Below are positions 1-7,941 of a DNA stretch of 64,000 bases, one piece after another. The notes beneath the pieces are model-generated. The model saw only the letters and a list, made by a program, of their open reading frames with translations, had not been told where the DNA came from and did not search any database. Made by a program: the position numbers and the translations under genes. The stretch's first letter is position 1, and every line of letters begins with the position of its first letter. This DNA comes from Actinomycetes bacterium. GTDB taxonomy: Bacteria > Actinomycetota > Acidimicrobiia > Acidimicrobiales > SZUA-35. The stretch spans positions 1-64,000 of the forward strand of contig JAJRXF010000202.1 in NCBI GenBank assembly GCA_024276425.1, given 5' to 3'.

Positions 1-92
1 GAAAGCTTCTCCAAGCTCTTCCCCAACCGAACATTGGACCCCATCAGGTTCCGGTTGGCGTTAAACGCCATAACATTATTATTGATTCGCAT
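1..92 (-). CDS. fliC: Flagellin, N-terminal fragment (cut by window edge)
   Basis: Reading leftward from an ATG at 92-90, the first 30 residues begin MRINNNVMAFNANRNL and end KSLEKLS. This is the conserved D0 start of bacterial flagellin (compare MRINHNIAALNT...EKLSSG). Flagellin is exported by the flagellar secretion system and builds the filament. The rest of the gene lies outside the window. A GGAAGGA Shine-Dalgarno sequence sits about 11 nt upstream. The gene follows a terminator hairpin, so it probably has its own promoter rather than belonging to the fliL operon. The identification rests only on the N-terminus, but that motif is distinctive. Confidence 0.85.
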   Translation of the reverse strand, partial: MRINNNVMAFNANRNLMGSNVRLGKSLEKL

Positions 93-93
93 T

Positions 94-120
94 GCTCTCG
101 ATTTCCTTCCATGAGAGAGC
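94..120 (-). promoter_or_regulatory. Leader hairpin exposing the flagellin SD (candidate CsrA site)
   Basis: On the flagellin mRNA strand, GCTCTC (120-115) pairs perfectly with GAGAGC (99-94). This leaves a 15-nt loop containing GGAAGGA, which is also the ribosome-binding site. The stem ends one base before the ATG. CsrA family proteins recognise GGA in hairpin loops and, in Bacillus hag, block the SD. Both csrA and fliW are in this window. The structure is seen; CsrA binding is inferred. Confidence 0.6.
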
Positions 121-210
121 GGATTCGGATCACCGATGCCGTCCTATGTGGCTTTCGGCGACACTCGGTCCAATCCATTGGTTTTGTTTCATCACCCGAG
201 TTGTCATCTG

Positions 211-238
211 TTAACGGCACAAGCGATGAAGACCTTGA
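211..238 (-). promoter_or_regulatory. Candidate sigma-28-type promoter of flagellin
   Basis: On the minus strand a TCAA element (238-235) and a GCCGTTAA element (218-211) are separated by 16 bases. The FliA/SigD consensus is TAAA-N15-GCCGATAA, so the -10 matches 7 of 8 and the -35 3 of 4. It would give a leader of roughly 110 nt for fliC. The sigma factor that would read it is encoded at 5964-6791. Confidence 0.4.
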
Positions 239-291
239 TCAACAATCGCGATGAATCTCGATGCTTGTCGTGATGTAGTGCTCGTACCCAA

Positions 292-329
292 AACCAGGCG
301 ACGGAGGCCTGAGCCTCCGTCGCCTGGTT
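292..329 (-). terminator. Strong hairpin terminator after fliL
   Basis: A perfect 17-bp inverted repeat (292-308 with 313-329) flanks a 4-nt loop, about 50 bp past the fliL stop. On the minus strand it is followed by only a short TTTT-like run, so it may be Rho-assisted. It separates the fliL-end operon from flagellin. Confidence 0.75.
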
Positions 330-379
330 CCAATTCGTCCCGATCCTGCCACCTTCAGTCGAGCAGTTGGTGGCCGTCT

Positions 380-850
380 CTACTGCATTACGAGACTCGT
401 GAACAGAACACGAACTACCTTCTCATCGTCATAGGCTTCTCGCATGAGCATGGAAAGTTCCTGTTTGATCTCGGTCTTGCCTGCTGCAGAACGAAGATCT
501 TCGGCATCCTGAGCCGACAAGTACCCGACCGCCACATCTTGAGCAATGGCCGCTTCGGCGGCGAAGTCCGCCGCCAGGGTTCCTTCTTCAAGCACGATCG
601 CAACTCCGACCCTCAAGTAACCAACATCAGGGTCCTCCAAGTTCAGCACGAGTTCGTCCAGTTGATAGATCTCACCCTCGATGAGCTCGGCATCTATCGG
701 CTCAGCCAGCATCTCCGTCTCTGCTGGGGCTGGCTTTAGAACAAAATTGTAAACCGCTCCGAGCGCCACGACGCCAATGATGATGAACTTGAGCTTGCCA
801 CCACCACCTTCTTCTTCCTCTTCTTCCTCTTCAGCCTTCTTCTTCGCCAC
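380..850 (-). CDS. fliL: Flagellar basal-body-associated protein FliL
   Basis: This 156-aa protein has a short Lys/Glu-rich cytoplasmic N-terminus (a run of eight Glu), a Gly-rich hinge, one membrane helix (about residues 16-33) and a periplasmic/extracytoplasmic domain ending in the typical vvRVLFTSLVMQ. FliL surrounds the stator and supports motor torque. The GTG at 850 was chosen because GGAGGAGG lies 6-8 nt upstream; a longer reading from 967 would run back inside motB. It overlaps the 3' end of motB by 20 bp, so the two are translationally linked. The order motA-motB-fliL supports the call. Confidence 0.88.
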   Translation of the reverse strand: MAKKKAEEEEEEEEGGGGKLKFIIIGVVALGAVYNFVLKPAPAETEMLAEPIDAELIEGEIYQLDELVLNLEDPDVGYLRVGVAIVLEEGTLAADFAAEAAIAQDVAVGYLSAQDAEDLRSAAGKTEIKQELSMLMREAYDDEKVVRVLFTSLVMQ

Positions 851-1871
851 GGTTGGCCTCCTCCAGATTTTCGGGGTCTCGATTTTGTGCGTTCGACGGG
901 ATGTTGTCGACCCGACCGGGTTCGGCCTCGCTCGCGCCGGCTGGAGCGATGCCAATAGGATCGCCAATGGGGTCTAGTCGGCCCGGGCCGATGGTGGGAT
1001 CGCCAACTCCCTCAACGGAATCAAGCGGGTGCTTTCTTGATCCGCCAACGATGTCTTTGGGGATCGCGTTGATGAGATCGAGATCACTCTCAAGCAAGCC
1101 ATCGACCAGGATCACCAGTTCTACGCGGCGATTAGCCTGCCGGCCCTCCGGGGTCTCGTTTGACTCTCGTGGGACGGTATCAGACAGCCCTATTGCATGA
1201 AGACGAACCTCTTCCACCTTCCCCCGATCCGTCAGCCAGACCACGACTGTTGCGGCACGAGCCCCAGACAGATGCCAGTTCGAGACCCACCTGCGCCCGG
1301 TCGGACGGCTGTCAGTATGACCTTCGACATCAACAAAGTTGTCGAACCTCTTGAGGGCCTCGGCCGTTTCACTCAGGACAAGGTCGGCATCACCAGTCAA
1401 CTGATCCGAGCCACTTTCGAACAACAAGCGACTTTCGAAACGGACAACAATTCCTCTTTCGTTGATCTCTACTCCGACGAAATCGGCAAGTCCGGCCAGT
1501 TCGTAGGTGGCCTCTAGATACTCCATCACCTCAGCAGCATTATCAGCCGTCACGCTCGGCTCACCCTGCAGAGCGTCCTCTACTGAACGCATCAACGCCT
1601 CAACCTGAGATGCCGGAACCGCCCCGAGGCCAATCTCAGGGGCAATTCCCTGACCATCACCGAGAATGCTAGAGGTGTTGTCTGTCACCGGGTCAGCCAC
1701 GCCAAGGGCAGCAACGACGCCAACCTTGAAGTCAAGAAACTTCTCTTCGTCGACCAGGGCAAAGGCAAACATCATGATAAAAAACGCCAACAGCAGTGTC
1801 ATGGCATCGGCGTAACTCGCAAGCCATGAATCATCAACTTTGGGATCTTCTTCGACTTCCTTCTTCGCCAC
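831..1871 (-). CDS. motB: Flagellar motor stator protein MotB
   Basis: A 346-aa stator subunit. It has an N-terminal SWLASYADAMTLLLAFF segment whose Asp22 corresponds to the proton-accepting Asp of MotB, then a single membrane helix. From about residue 145 to 255 there is an OmpA-type peptidoglycan-binding domain (FESGSDQLT, VEGHTDSRP, NRRVELVI). The C-terminal ~85 residues are acidic and Pro/Gly rich, longer than in most MotB proteins. The GTG start has a strong AAGGAGG at the right distance. It pairs with MotA encoded just upstream to form the ion channel anchored to the wall. Confidence 0.95.
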   Translation of the reverse strand: MAKKEVEEDPKVDDSWLASYADAMTLLLAFFIMMFAFALVDEEKFLDFKVGVVAALGVADPVTDNTSSILGDGQGIAPEIGLGAVPASQVEALMRSVEDALQGEPSVTADNAAEVMEYLEATYELAGLADFVGVEINERGIVVRFESRLLFESGSDQLTGDADLVLSETAEALKRFDNFVDVEGHTDSRPTGRRWVSNWHLSGARAATVVVWLTDRGKVEEVRLHAIGLSDTVPRESNETPEGRQANRRVELVILVDGLLESDLDLINAIPKDIVGGSRKHPLDSVEGVGDPTIGPGRLDPIGDPIGIAPAGASEAEPGRVDNIPSNAQNRDPENLEEANRGEEEG

Positions 1872-1916
1872 ACGTCCTCCTTACCGCTCCTTGTCCGCTG
1901 TCTCCTGGGGTTGCCC

Positions 1917-2705
1917 CTAGGCACTCTTCTCGCCCAGGACCTCTTCTCGGCGACTAGGCGGAAGGAACGAGACCAACTTCCCGGCAACATTGCGGGGGTT
2001 CGCTCCCGCTTGGATGGCGAGAATGCCTTCGATCATGAGTTCCCGACTCGCTACCTCAAGCTCGGAGAGCTTGCGCAAGCGTGAAGCAATCGGGGTGAAG
2101 AAGTAGTTGGCAATGAACGCACCCCACAGGGTGGTCAGGAAGGCCACAGCCATAGAAGGACCCAGAGTCGATGGGTCATCCAGTTTTCCCAGCATGTCGA
2201 CCAGTCCAATAACGGTTCCCACCATGCCGAAGGCCGGGCCGTATCCAGCGCATGTGGCAAAAAAGGCCGCACCAGACTTGTGGCGCCCCTGCATCTTGAA
2301 AACATCGAGTTCCAGCATGTCGCGAAGTTCGTCCGGATCGGTCCCATCCACAGCAAGCTCAAGACCGTTTCGGAAGAACGGATCGTTGATTTCGTCAAAC
2401 CTGGCTTCTAGGGCGAGCAAGCCCTCCTTGCGAGCGACATCGGCGAAATCGACCATCTGTTTGATAGTGATGGCCGGATCCTCACCTGGCCCACCCGTGA
2501 GTGCCTTGATCAGCCCCTTGGGAAAGGCCAGGGCTTGATCCATTGTGCCCGAGGCGGCTGTAGCTCCAATAGCACCGCCGACAACCAGCAAGATTGAGGA
2601 TGGAGAAGAAAAGAACAGGGGGAACGGATTGATGCCAGACATGAAGGCAGCAACAAAGGTGGTCGCCAACGCAAAGGCAAGACCAGCGAAAGTGATGGGA
2701 TCCAC
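1917..2705 (-). CDS. motA: Flagellar motor stator protein MotA
   Basis: A 262-aa membrane protein with four predicted helices and the MotA/TolQ/ExbB channel signature (GYGPAFGMVGTVIGLV, then AVAFLTTLWGAFIANYFFTPIA). The cytoplasmic loop carries the charged region that contacts FliG. It forms the proton-conducting stator with MotB. The GTG start overlaps the flbD stop as TAGTG, so translation is probably coupled. Its length is normal for the family. Confidence 0.95.
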   Translation of the reverse strand: MDPITFAGLAFALATTFVAAFMSGINPFPLFFSSPSSILLVVGGAIGATAASGTMDQALAFPKGLIKALTGGPGEDPAITIKQMVDFADVARKEGLLALEARFDEINDPFFRNGLELAVDGTDPDELRDMLELDVFKMQGRHKSGAAFFATCAGYGPAFGMVGTVIGLVDMLGKLDDPSTLGPSMAVAFLTTLWGAFIANYFFTPIASRLRKLSELEVASRELMIEGILAIQAGANPRNVAGKLVSFLPPSRREEVLGEKSA

Positions 2706-2995
2706 TAGCGGACTCCGTTCTCGTCAAGAGGAGTGACCGGGGCAATCTCTCCGTCATCGCTGACCAGGTGGAGGTCGGCCGGAGGAGGCGTCGATATGTT
2801 GAGAACCTCAGATCGGGCTGCGACCAAGGCCCGATAGCAGACAATCTTCTCCACAATGTCATCAATTGTTTCCAGGACAAGAACCTTCTTGCCATCAATC
2901 AAGGTGACCACCGTGTCTGGGGTTTCCTCAATACGCTCGATCAGATCAGGATTCAAGGCAATACAACTGTGATTCAATCGACTCAGCGTGATCAT
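2705..2995 (-). CDS. flbD: FlbD/SwrD family flagellar protein
   Basis: A 96-aa protein. Its first ~60 residues match the small FlbD family: MITLSRLN, then NPDLIERIEETPDTVVTLIDGKK and a helix with IDDIVEKI. In Bacillus subtilis the homologue SwrD raises flagellar torque. A Pro-rich tail of about 35 residues extends beyond the usual size. AGAAGGGG lies 7 nt before the ATG. It sits directly upstream of motA, the usual place for this gene. It is not the unrelated Caulobacter regulator of the same name. Confidence 0.85.
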   Translation of the reverse strand: MITLSRLNHSCIALNPDLIERIEETPDTVVTLIDGKKVLVLETIDDIVEKIVCYRALVAARSEVLNISTPPPADLHLVSDDGEIAPVTPLDENGVR

Positions 2996-3095
2996 CGTGT
3001 TCGCCCCTTCTGGGCCTGGGTCATCATTGTCCGCAGTCTCGGCCGCTGGCCTCCTGAGATGAGGAACTGACCCCAGGTCTTGTGGTCCTCTCCAG

Positions 3096-3998
3096 CTACC
3101 GCAGGAAGTCCAGAAGCGAGGTGTTCAAACCCCGAGATGTTGCGCTGAGTGTCGCCCGATAACTTGCCTCGGCCGAGGAGAGTCGAATCACTGCCTCCGC
3201 CAGGTCAACATCCCGTAGTTGGGAGACCCGAGTGCTCACGGCAATGACCTCGGCGCCGAGTCGGTCATCAATCGAGTCGAGTTGCTGACTGACCGCCCCG
3301 ATCCGGCCCTCTGCGCTGGCAATCCGGTTGGCAGCAGTATCCACACTCTCCATACCGCGGCGGATCTCACTGGTGTTGCCCGCTTCTACCGCATCGGCCA
3401 AGGCGTTTATGATCTGAAACAGGTCACCGTTCAAAGCATCGACCCCGTCGGCAATACCAAAAACCTCGGGTCCGGTGCTGTTTACCTCAACAACCTGTCC
3501 AGTATCGATCGATCGCCGAGCGATGCCGAAGTCACCCTGGTAAGACCCATCGGATGCATAAGCGTCGCTAGAGTCTGTGGTGCCGCCAAAGACGGGTCGA
3601 CCCAGAACCTTGGTGTTGGCCAACCCAAGGAGACTTTCCGCAATTGCCCGAATATCGAGAGCAATCGTAGCCAATTGCTCGGGTCCATTAGTCTCGTTTG
3701 CACCCTGTACAGCCAAAGTCCGGGCCCTGGTCATCTCCCGGCTGATCGATTGCAAGGCTTGGTCCGCGGTATCGACCCAGAGCCGACCATTCTCGCTGTT
3801 TCGCTTGAATTGTTCCACCCGCTCCAACCTTCTCGTGTGACGAAGCAACTTGGAGGCATCGGTTGGCTGCTCCGAAGGGCGCTGAAACCTTTGACCCGTC
3901 GATATCTGTTCTTCGGCTTTGGCCAGTTTCTTCCGCCCTACCTCAATTCTCTGAGCACGCTGAGTATTGAGCCTGGTATCGGTGATTCGACTGATCAT
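3096..3998 (-). CDS. flgL: Flagellar hook-filament junction protein FlgL (HAP3)
   Basis: A 300-aa flagellin-like protein. The N-terminal helix (MISRITDTRLN...STGQRFQRPSEQPTDASK) and C-terminal helix (DLAEAVIRLSSAEASYRATL...LLDFLR) are the conserved D0/D1 parts of FlgL. It joins the hook-associated FlgK to the filament. It lies 14 bp downstream of flgK and about 100 bp upstream of flbD. The intergenic gap 2996-3095 holds only the flbD SD and no clear terminator, so flbD-motAB-fliL may continue from this transcript. Confidence 0.93.
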   Translation of the reverse strand: MISRITDTRLNTQRAQRIEVGRKKLAKAEEQISTGQRFQRPSEQPTDASKLLRHTRRLERVEQFKRNSENGRLWVDTADQALQSISREMTRARTLAVQGANETNGPEQLATIALDIRAIAESLLGLANTKVLGRPVFGGTTDSSDAYASDGSYQGDFGIARRSIDTGQVVEVNSTGPEVFGIADGVDALNGDLFQIINALADAVEAGNTSEIRRGMESVDTAANRIASAEGRIGAVSQQLDSIDDRLGAEVIAVSTRVSQLRDVDLAEAVIRLSSAEASYRATLSATSRGLNTSLLDFLR

Positions 3999-4012
3999 GA
4001 TCTTCTTGCCTC

Positions 4013-5410
4013 CTAGCGACCGACGAGTCCAGTACTCATGAGGGTTTGCAACATCTGGTCGGCCGCGGTTATCAGGCGAGCGGCAGCCTCATAGGACCGC
4101 TGGGCCGTAATCAACTCGGTCAACTCCTGGTCGAGGCTCACTCCCGAACTCGTATCGGCTAGGCCAGTCGCGTAGTCGGCTGAACTCTTGGCGGCAAGAG
4201 CCCGTGAGGATGCCGCCGACACTCGAACAGAAAGTGAATCAATGAGCTCACTTACCGCGCCGGTGGGACCGTCCGGGTCATCCCCAAGATTGGCCAAGGC
4301 ACGGGCGTTGCTTTCGTCCAATGCTCCCGCTCCGACGCTGCCCGCCGCCAGTCTCTCGGGATAGCCATCAAGATCGTCCGACAGGCGAATATCAACGGCT
4401 CCCGTCGGGACAGTGAACAAGTCATACCCGGTTGCTCCACCTAGCCCAACGCCCGACCGATGCAAGGCGTTTACGCCATCGGCAATCGCCACCGCAAGAT
4501 TGTCCAAGGCTTCACGATCTCCTCGGATCAAGGAGTTGGCCGCATGAACAAGCCCGCCAAGAGACCCACCGCTGGGCTCCAACACACGACCATCTGAAGC
4601 AACCACGCCAATGACGCTCAGCCCGGTGCTGTCAGTTGGTGGCGCTGGCTCAACCTGAAAGGTGATAGATCGGCTGCGCCCCTCGGCTACCAACAGGTAT
4701 CCATCAAGGGTGATGGATACCTGCCCGTCGCCCTCTGGTTGAACATTCACGCCAACCAGCGTCGAGAGCTCATTGATCATCTGACCCCGCTGGTCGAATA
4801 GTGCATTGGGGGATGCTCCCGAAGACTGAGCACCAATGATTTGTTGATCGAGTGCTGCAATTGAGCTAGCAAGCTCATTGACCCGCGAGACTTGGACCTC
4901 TGCGGTGGCCAACTGTCCCTGATGGAGAGAATCTAGTTCTTTGGCTGCGGACTGCATGGATCGGGCAACGGCGTCCGCTCGCTCCAATGTCACCCGGCGA
5001 ACGCCGAGATCTTCGGGCAAGTTGGCAAGGTCATCAAATCCATTCCACATGGCATCAAGCTCGGCGCGTATGCCACGGTCGGACAGACCGCCGATGGCAT
5101 CCTCGACCTGGAGCATGATGGAAGCCTCGGTTTCCATCTGTTTGGCAACCGAAACCGATCGTCTTGCATTTCCTTCCAGAATCGAGCTTCCTGCCCGGTT
5201 TATGGCCTTGACCTGCACCCCTCCACCCGTATCAAGACGTCCAGACCAAAAGCCAACGGTCCGAGGAGCCGCAAGGCTCTCAAGTTCAACGCTTTGACGG
5301 TGATAACCCGGCGTATTGATGTTGGCGATGTTCTCACTCACCACGTTAATTCGCCGCTGGTAGGCCAACAGGGCTGAGTACCCGGTGCTTAGACCGGAGA
5401 AGTTGGACAT
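4013..5410 (-). CDS. flgK: Flagellar hook-associated protein FlgK (HAP1)
   Basis: A 465-aa hook-associated protein. The N-terminus (FSGLSTGYSALLAYQRRINVVSENIANINTPGYHRQ) carries the rod/hook signature with ANxxTPGY. The C-terminus (ELTELITAQRSYEAAARLITAADQMLQTL) is the matching D0 helix. The middle is shorter than in enteric FlgK, as in other actinobacteria. It builds the first junction ring on the hook. The start is 3 bp from the stop of the FlgN-like chaperone gene, so chaperone and substrate are co-expressed. Confidence 0.95.
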   Translation of the reverse strand: MSNFSGLSTGYSALLAYQRRINVVSENIANINTPGYHRQSVELESLAAPRTVGFWSGRLDTGGGVQVKAINRAGSSILEGNARRSVSVAKQMETEASIMLQVEDAIGGLSDRGIRAELDAMWNGFDDLANLPEDLGVRRVTLERADAVARSMQSAAKELDSLHQGQLATAEVQVSRVNELASSIAALDQQIIGAQSSGASPNALFDQRGQMINELSTLVGVNVQPEGDGQVSITLDGYLLVAEGRSRSITFQVEPAPPTDSTGLSVIGVVASDGRVLEPSGGSLGGLVHAANSLIRGDREALDNLAVAIADGVNALHRSGVGLGGATGYDLFTVPTGAVDIRLSDDLDGYPERLAAGSVGAGALDESNARALANLGDDPDGPTGAVSELIDSLSVRVSAASSRALAAKSSADYATGLADTSSGVSLDQELTELITAQRSYEAAARLITAADQMLQTLMSTGLVGR

Positions 5411-5413
5411 CAG

Positions 5414-5905
5414 CTATACCTGGCCATCAAACAACATGCCCCCACCGCTGGCGGAGGAAACTCGATTGCCCGATCCGTCATAGGCGTCGTCGGTGCGTCC
5501 GGTCAAGAGGTCTGCCAACTGGTTTAGTGCGGTCTGGCTCTGTTCAATTGTTCGCTTATTTCTGGCTGAAAGCTCCTGAATTCGTGCAATCTTGGCAACA
5601 AACCATTGTTGGTGATCGGCAAAAACCTCATCCCACGGTTCCTCGACAATCGAGACCAAAAGAGTGAGATCGACAGAAACTCCACGATCGCTCAGCAAGA
5701 CCTCACGCTGGAGATTGATGTAGGAAAGCGAATCTGCAGTCTCCTCCAGTAGGTCGGCCACATGATAGAGAAGCTGATCTTTGCCAGCCGTAGCCAACAA
5801 CAGTTGTGTCTCGAGCAGAAATTCCATGCGCTCTAGTTGACGACGGTACTGCCACAAGATGTCGGCTATTCGGGCGGCATCGGAGCTTGGCAAAGATTCA
5901 ACCAT
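5414..5905 (-). CDS. flgN: FlgN-like export chaperone for FlgK/FlgL
   Basis: A 163-aa, mostly helical protein with heptad-rich segments (residues 20-65 and 95-130) and a Gly/Ser-rich tail ending MLFDGQV. FlgN proteins bind the C-termini of FlgK and FlgL and deliver them to the export gate. Primary sequence is poorly conserved in this family, so the call rests on size, helical composition and position immediately before flgK-flgL. The end MLFDG resembles tails of other actinobacterial FlgN proteins. No other role is suggested by the sequence. Confidence 0.7.
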   Translation of the reverse strand: MVESLPSSDAARIADILWQYRRQLERMEFLLETQLLLATAGKDQLLYHVADLLEETADSLSYINLQREVLLSDRGVSVDLTLLVSIVEEPWDEVFADHQQWFVAKIARIQELSARNKRTIEQSQTALNQLADLLTGRTDDAYDGSGNRVSSASGGGMLFDGQV

Positions 5906-5963
5906 GCTGCCAGTATCGACACGGTCCGTCTTCCTATTAGGGCTCTGGACCTACTTCGAATGG

Positions 5964-6791
5964 TTAGCCGACCTTGGATTCCATTAGCCTGGTTCTCCAG
6001 GTGCTGGCCCCGCGAAGAGAGTCATTGAACTCCCGTTGGCGCCGCGTCGGCCGCTTCTCTTCGCGAAACTCTCCTTCGGCGTACTGACGGAGCATTCCCT
6101 CCCGCATCATCCGAGTAGCCTCCTCCTTAAGCTGAGATGCCCGCGACTGGGTGACTCCCAGGGTTTCTCCGAGCTCTGTCATCGAGCGACCCTCAAAGAA
6201 AAAACCGATCACTACAAGCCGATGCCGCTCAGGAAGAAGCTTGACCGCGTCTCTGAGATACCCCAGCATCTCTTGATGATCAAGGCGCTCATCTACTGGT
6301 GCAAGGCGAGACATCACCGTGGCCGAGAGTGGGACGGAGGTCTCGGCGTCCGAAACCGGTCGATCAAGGGAGTCAATGTCAGCTTGGGCTAGATCACGCT
6401 TGGATTGATCGATCTGGGAAGGTTTGACTTCGAGCAGGTGAGATAGTGCTTCACGGCTTGGTTCAGAGCCAGTGCGGCTCGTCATCTGGTGCTCGGCCTC
6501 ACGAACTCGCCGTTCGAGAGCACGCACCGAGCGGGGCGCCCAGTCGTCTCGCCGAAGCATGTCGATGATTTCCCCTTCTATCCGATGACCAGCAAAGGTT
6601 GAGAACGCTCGTCCGGCATCCGGGTCGAACCGCCTTGTCGCATCGATCAGGCCAATCATCCCGGCTTGAACCAGATCGTCGCGGCTATGAGTTGCAGGAA
6701 ATCGAGCAACCAACCGGTTCACGATGTGCTCAACCAGTGGAATATTCTTCTCTACGGTTTTACGCTCAGTTGATGTGAGTTGCAGGTCCAT
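5964..6791 (-). CDS. fliA: FliA/WhiG-family RNA polymerase sigma factor
   Basis: A 275-aa group 3 sigma factor. Region 2 is clear (RDDLVQAGMIGLIDATRRFDP, then FSTFAGHRIEGEIIDMLRRDDW with RSVR). Region 3 and region 4 follow (LPERHRLVVIGFFFEGRSMTELGETLGVTQSRASQL). This is the FliA/SigD/WhiG type that reads late flagellar promoters. The ATG at 6791 is preferred over an upstream ATG at 6872 because AAGGAGG sits 10 nt before it and alignment to the family begins here. It is transcribed divergently from fliM and upstream of flgN-flgK-flgL. Its likely targets include flagellin. Confidence 0.92.
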   Translation of the reverse strand: MDLQLTSTERKTVEKNIPLVEHIVNRLVARFPATHSRDDLVQAGMIGLIDATRRFDPDAGRAFSTFAGHRIEGEIIDMLRRDDWAPRSVRALERRVREAEHQMTSRTGSEPSREALSHLLEVKPSQIDQSKRDLAQADIDSLDRPVSDAETSVPLSATVMSRLAPVDERLDHQEMLGYLRDAVKLLPERHRLVVIGFFFEGRSMTELGETLGVTQSRASQLKEEATRMMREGMLRQYAEGEFREEKRPTRRQREFNDSLRGASTWRTRLMESKVG

Positions 6792-6993
6792 CGACAACGT
6801 TCCTCCTTGATGTCGCTCACCCCCAGTCGGCTGTCGCATGTCGCAGTTAAGACATGAAGGGTATTTCTTCACGATTCTTGTCGCAGCATGTGCTTAGGTT
6901 CCTTCCTAAGACCCTTCCTTGGCTCCTTTCTCAAGCCTCTTGCTGGCCAGGTTTCCTTGGCCGGTTTCTTCGGAGTTCACGAGCCTTCCTCAT
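6792..6993. promoter_or_regulatory. Divergent control region of the flagellar arms
   Basis: About 200 bp between the sigma factor and fliM. It holds four TGTCGC motifs on the plus strand (6811, 6832, 6839 and 6879). It also holds a perfect inverted repeat CATGTC-N8-GACATG (6837-6856) and a CTTAGG-N6-CCTAAG hairpin (6893-6910) whose loop reads AAGGAA on the sigma mRNA strand. No consensus -35/-10 pair stands out in either direction. These are plausible sites for a master regulator of flagellar genes; none is identified here. Confidence 0.45.
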
Positions 6994-7941
6994 ATGACTA
7001 ACCAAGCATCCGACCCTGCGGGCGTGCCAGATGGGGAACCCAAAGAAGCTGAAGTGGACAACTTGTTTCAAGCCCGCGGACTGACTGTTGGCCGAGCCGC
7101 GCTCTTCCAACAAGCAGCCGATACTTGCGGAGTTCGCTACGCCGACGAGCTAGACCGCTGGATGTCGGATTTCAGTGTGACCGCAGAACCAATCCAACAG
7201 ATCTCCCTTGAAGAGCTTGGAGACAAATCGGCGAGGCACATAACGGTGGTCGACTGCGACGACGGTGTGTCACGCGGGCTTATTGCGACAGATCTCGACC
7301 TAGCCCTCGGCCTCTCCACCCTCCTCCTTGGTGGAAGGCCGGGGGACTATGTCGATGCGCGACCTTTGACTGCGTTAGAGGCCGGTGTGCTCGAGCAGTT
7401 GTTGCGACCCCTTATTGGCCTCATGGTCGACGCATACCGCCTGAATCCCGTCGAGATCGAAGGCCATGTCTCCGACACGTTCCTCCTCCCGGACCTCGGC
7501 GATGAACCAGCACTGGAAGTCCCAATCAGGATTGAAGGGGCTCAGCTCGAAGGAATGATGTCCTTTGGTCTCTATATGTCGAGCCTCCAGCGTTTCAGTG
7601 AGAGCGTTGACCGACGCCTCGCAGGCAATGCGGGCGGTCGACGGTACCGACAAAACTCGGTCACTCAGCGAGCCGTCCAGCCGGTTCCACTCGATGTCAC
7701 CGTCGGTTTTGACCCAATGCCGGTTGCTGCCGGTGACCTGGCCTGTCTCCAACCGGGGGATGTCCTGCGAACCCGCCATCCAGTCACACGCGACCTCGTT
7801 GCACGAGTCGGCGACTCCAGCATCCTCATGGTCAAGGTAGGCCGACTTGGGAAACGACTGGTGGCCGAGGTTCTTGGACCAGTGGTTGAGTCTCAGCCAA
7901 CCGCTCCTGCAAGCTTTGCCACCGCACAAGGAAGATCATGA
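6994..7941 (+). CDS. fliM: Flagellar motor switch protein FliM
   Basis: A 315-aa switch protein with a CheC-like middle domain (around residues 45-230) and a C-terminal SpoA/SPOA domain (from about 230) that pairs with FliN. It forms the C-ring that reverses rotation. The usual N-terminal CheY-binding peptide EIDALL is present only in weakened form as AEVDNLF (about residues 19-25). The start MTNQASDP was chosen because residues upstream of it are not conserved in character; there is no clear SD, so the start is uncertain. It opens the rightward operon and overlaps fliN by 4 bp (ATGA). Confidence 0.88.
   Translation: MTNQASDPAGVPDGEPKEAEVDNLFQARGLTVGRAALFQQAADTCGVRYADELDRWMSDFSVTAEPIQQISLEELGDKSARHITVVDCDDGVSRGLIATDLDLALGLSTLLLGGRPGDYVDARPLTALEAGVLEQLLRPLIGLMVDAYRLNPVEIEGHVSDTFLLPDLGDEPALEVPIRIEGAQLEGMMSFGLYMSSLQRFSESVDRRLAGNAGGRRYRQNSVTQRAVQPVPLDVTVGFDPMPVAAGDLACLQPGDVLRTRHPVTRDLVARVGDSSILMVKVGRLGKRLVAEVLGPVVESQPTAPASFATAQGRS

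Noticed and set aside
251-739. 162-aa plus-strand reading at the window start
   Set aside because: It crosses the terminator hairpin and is antisense to fliL.
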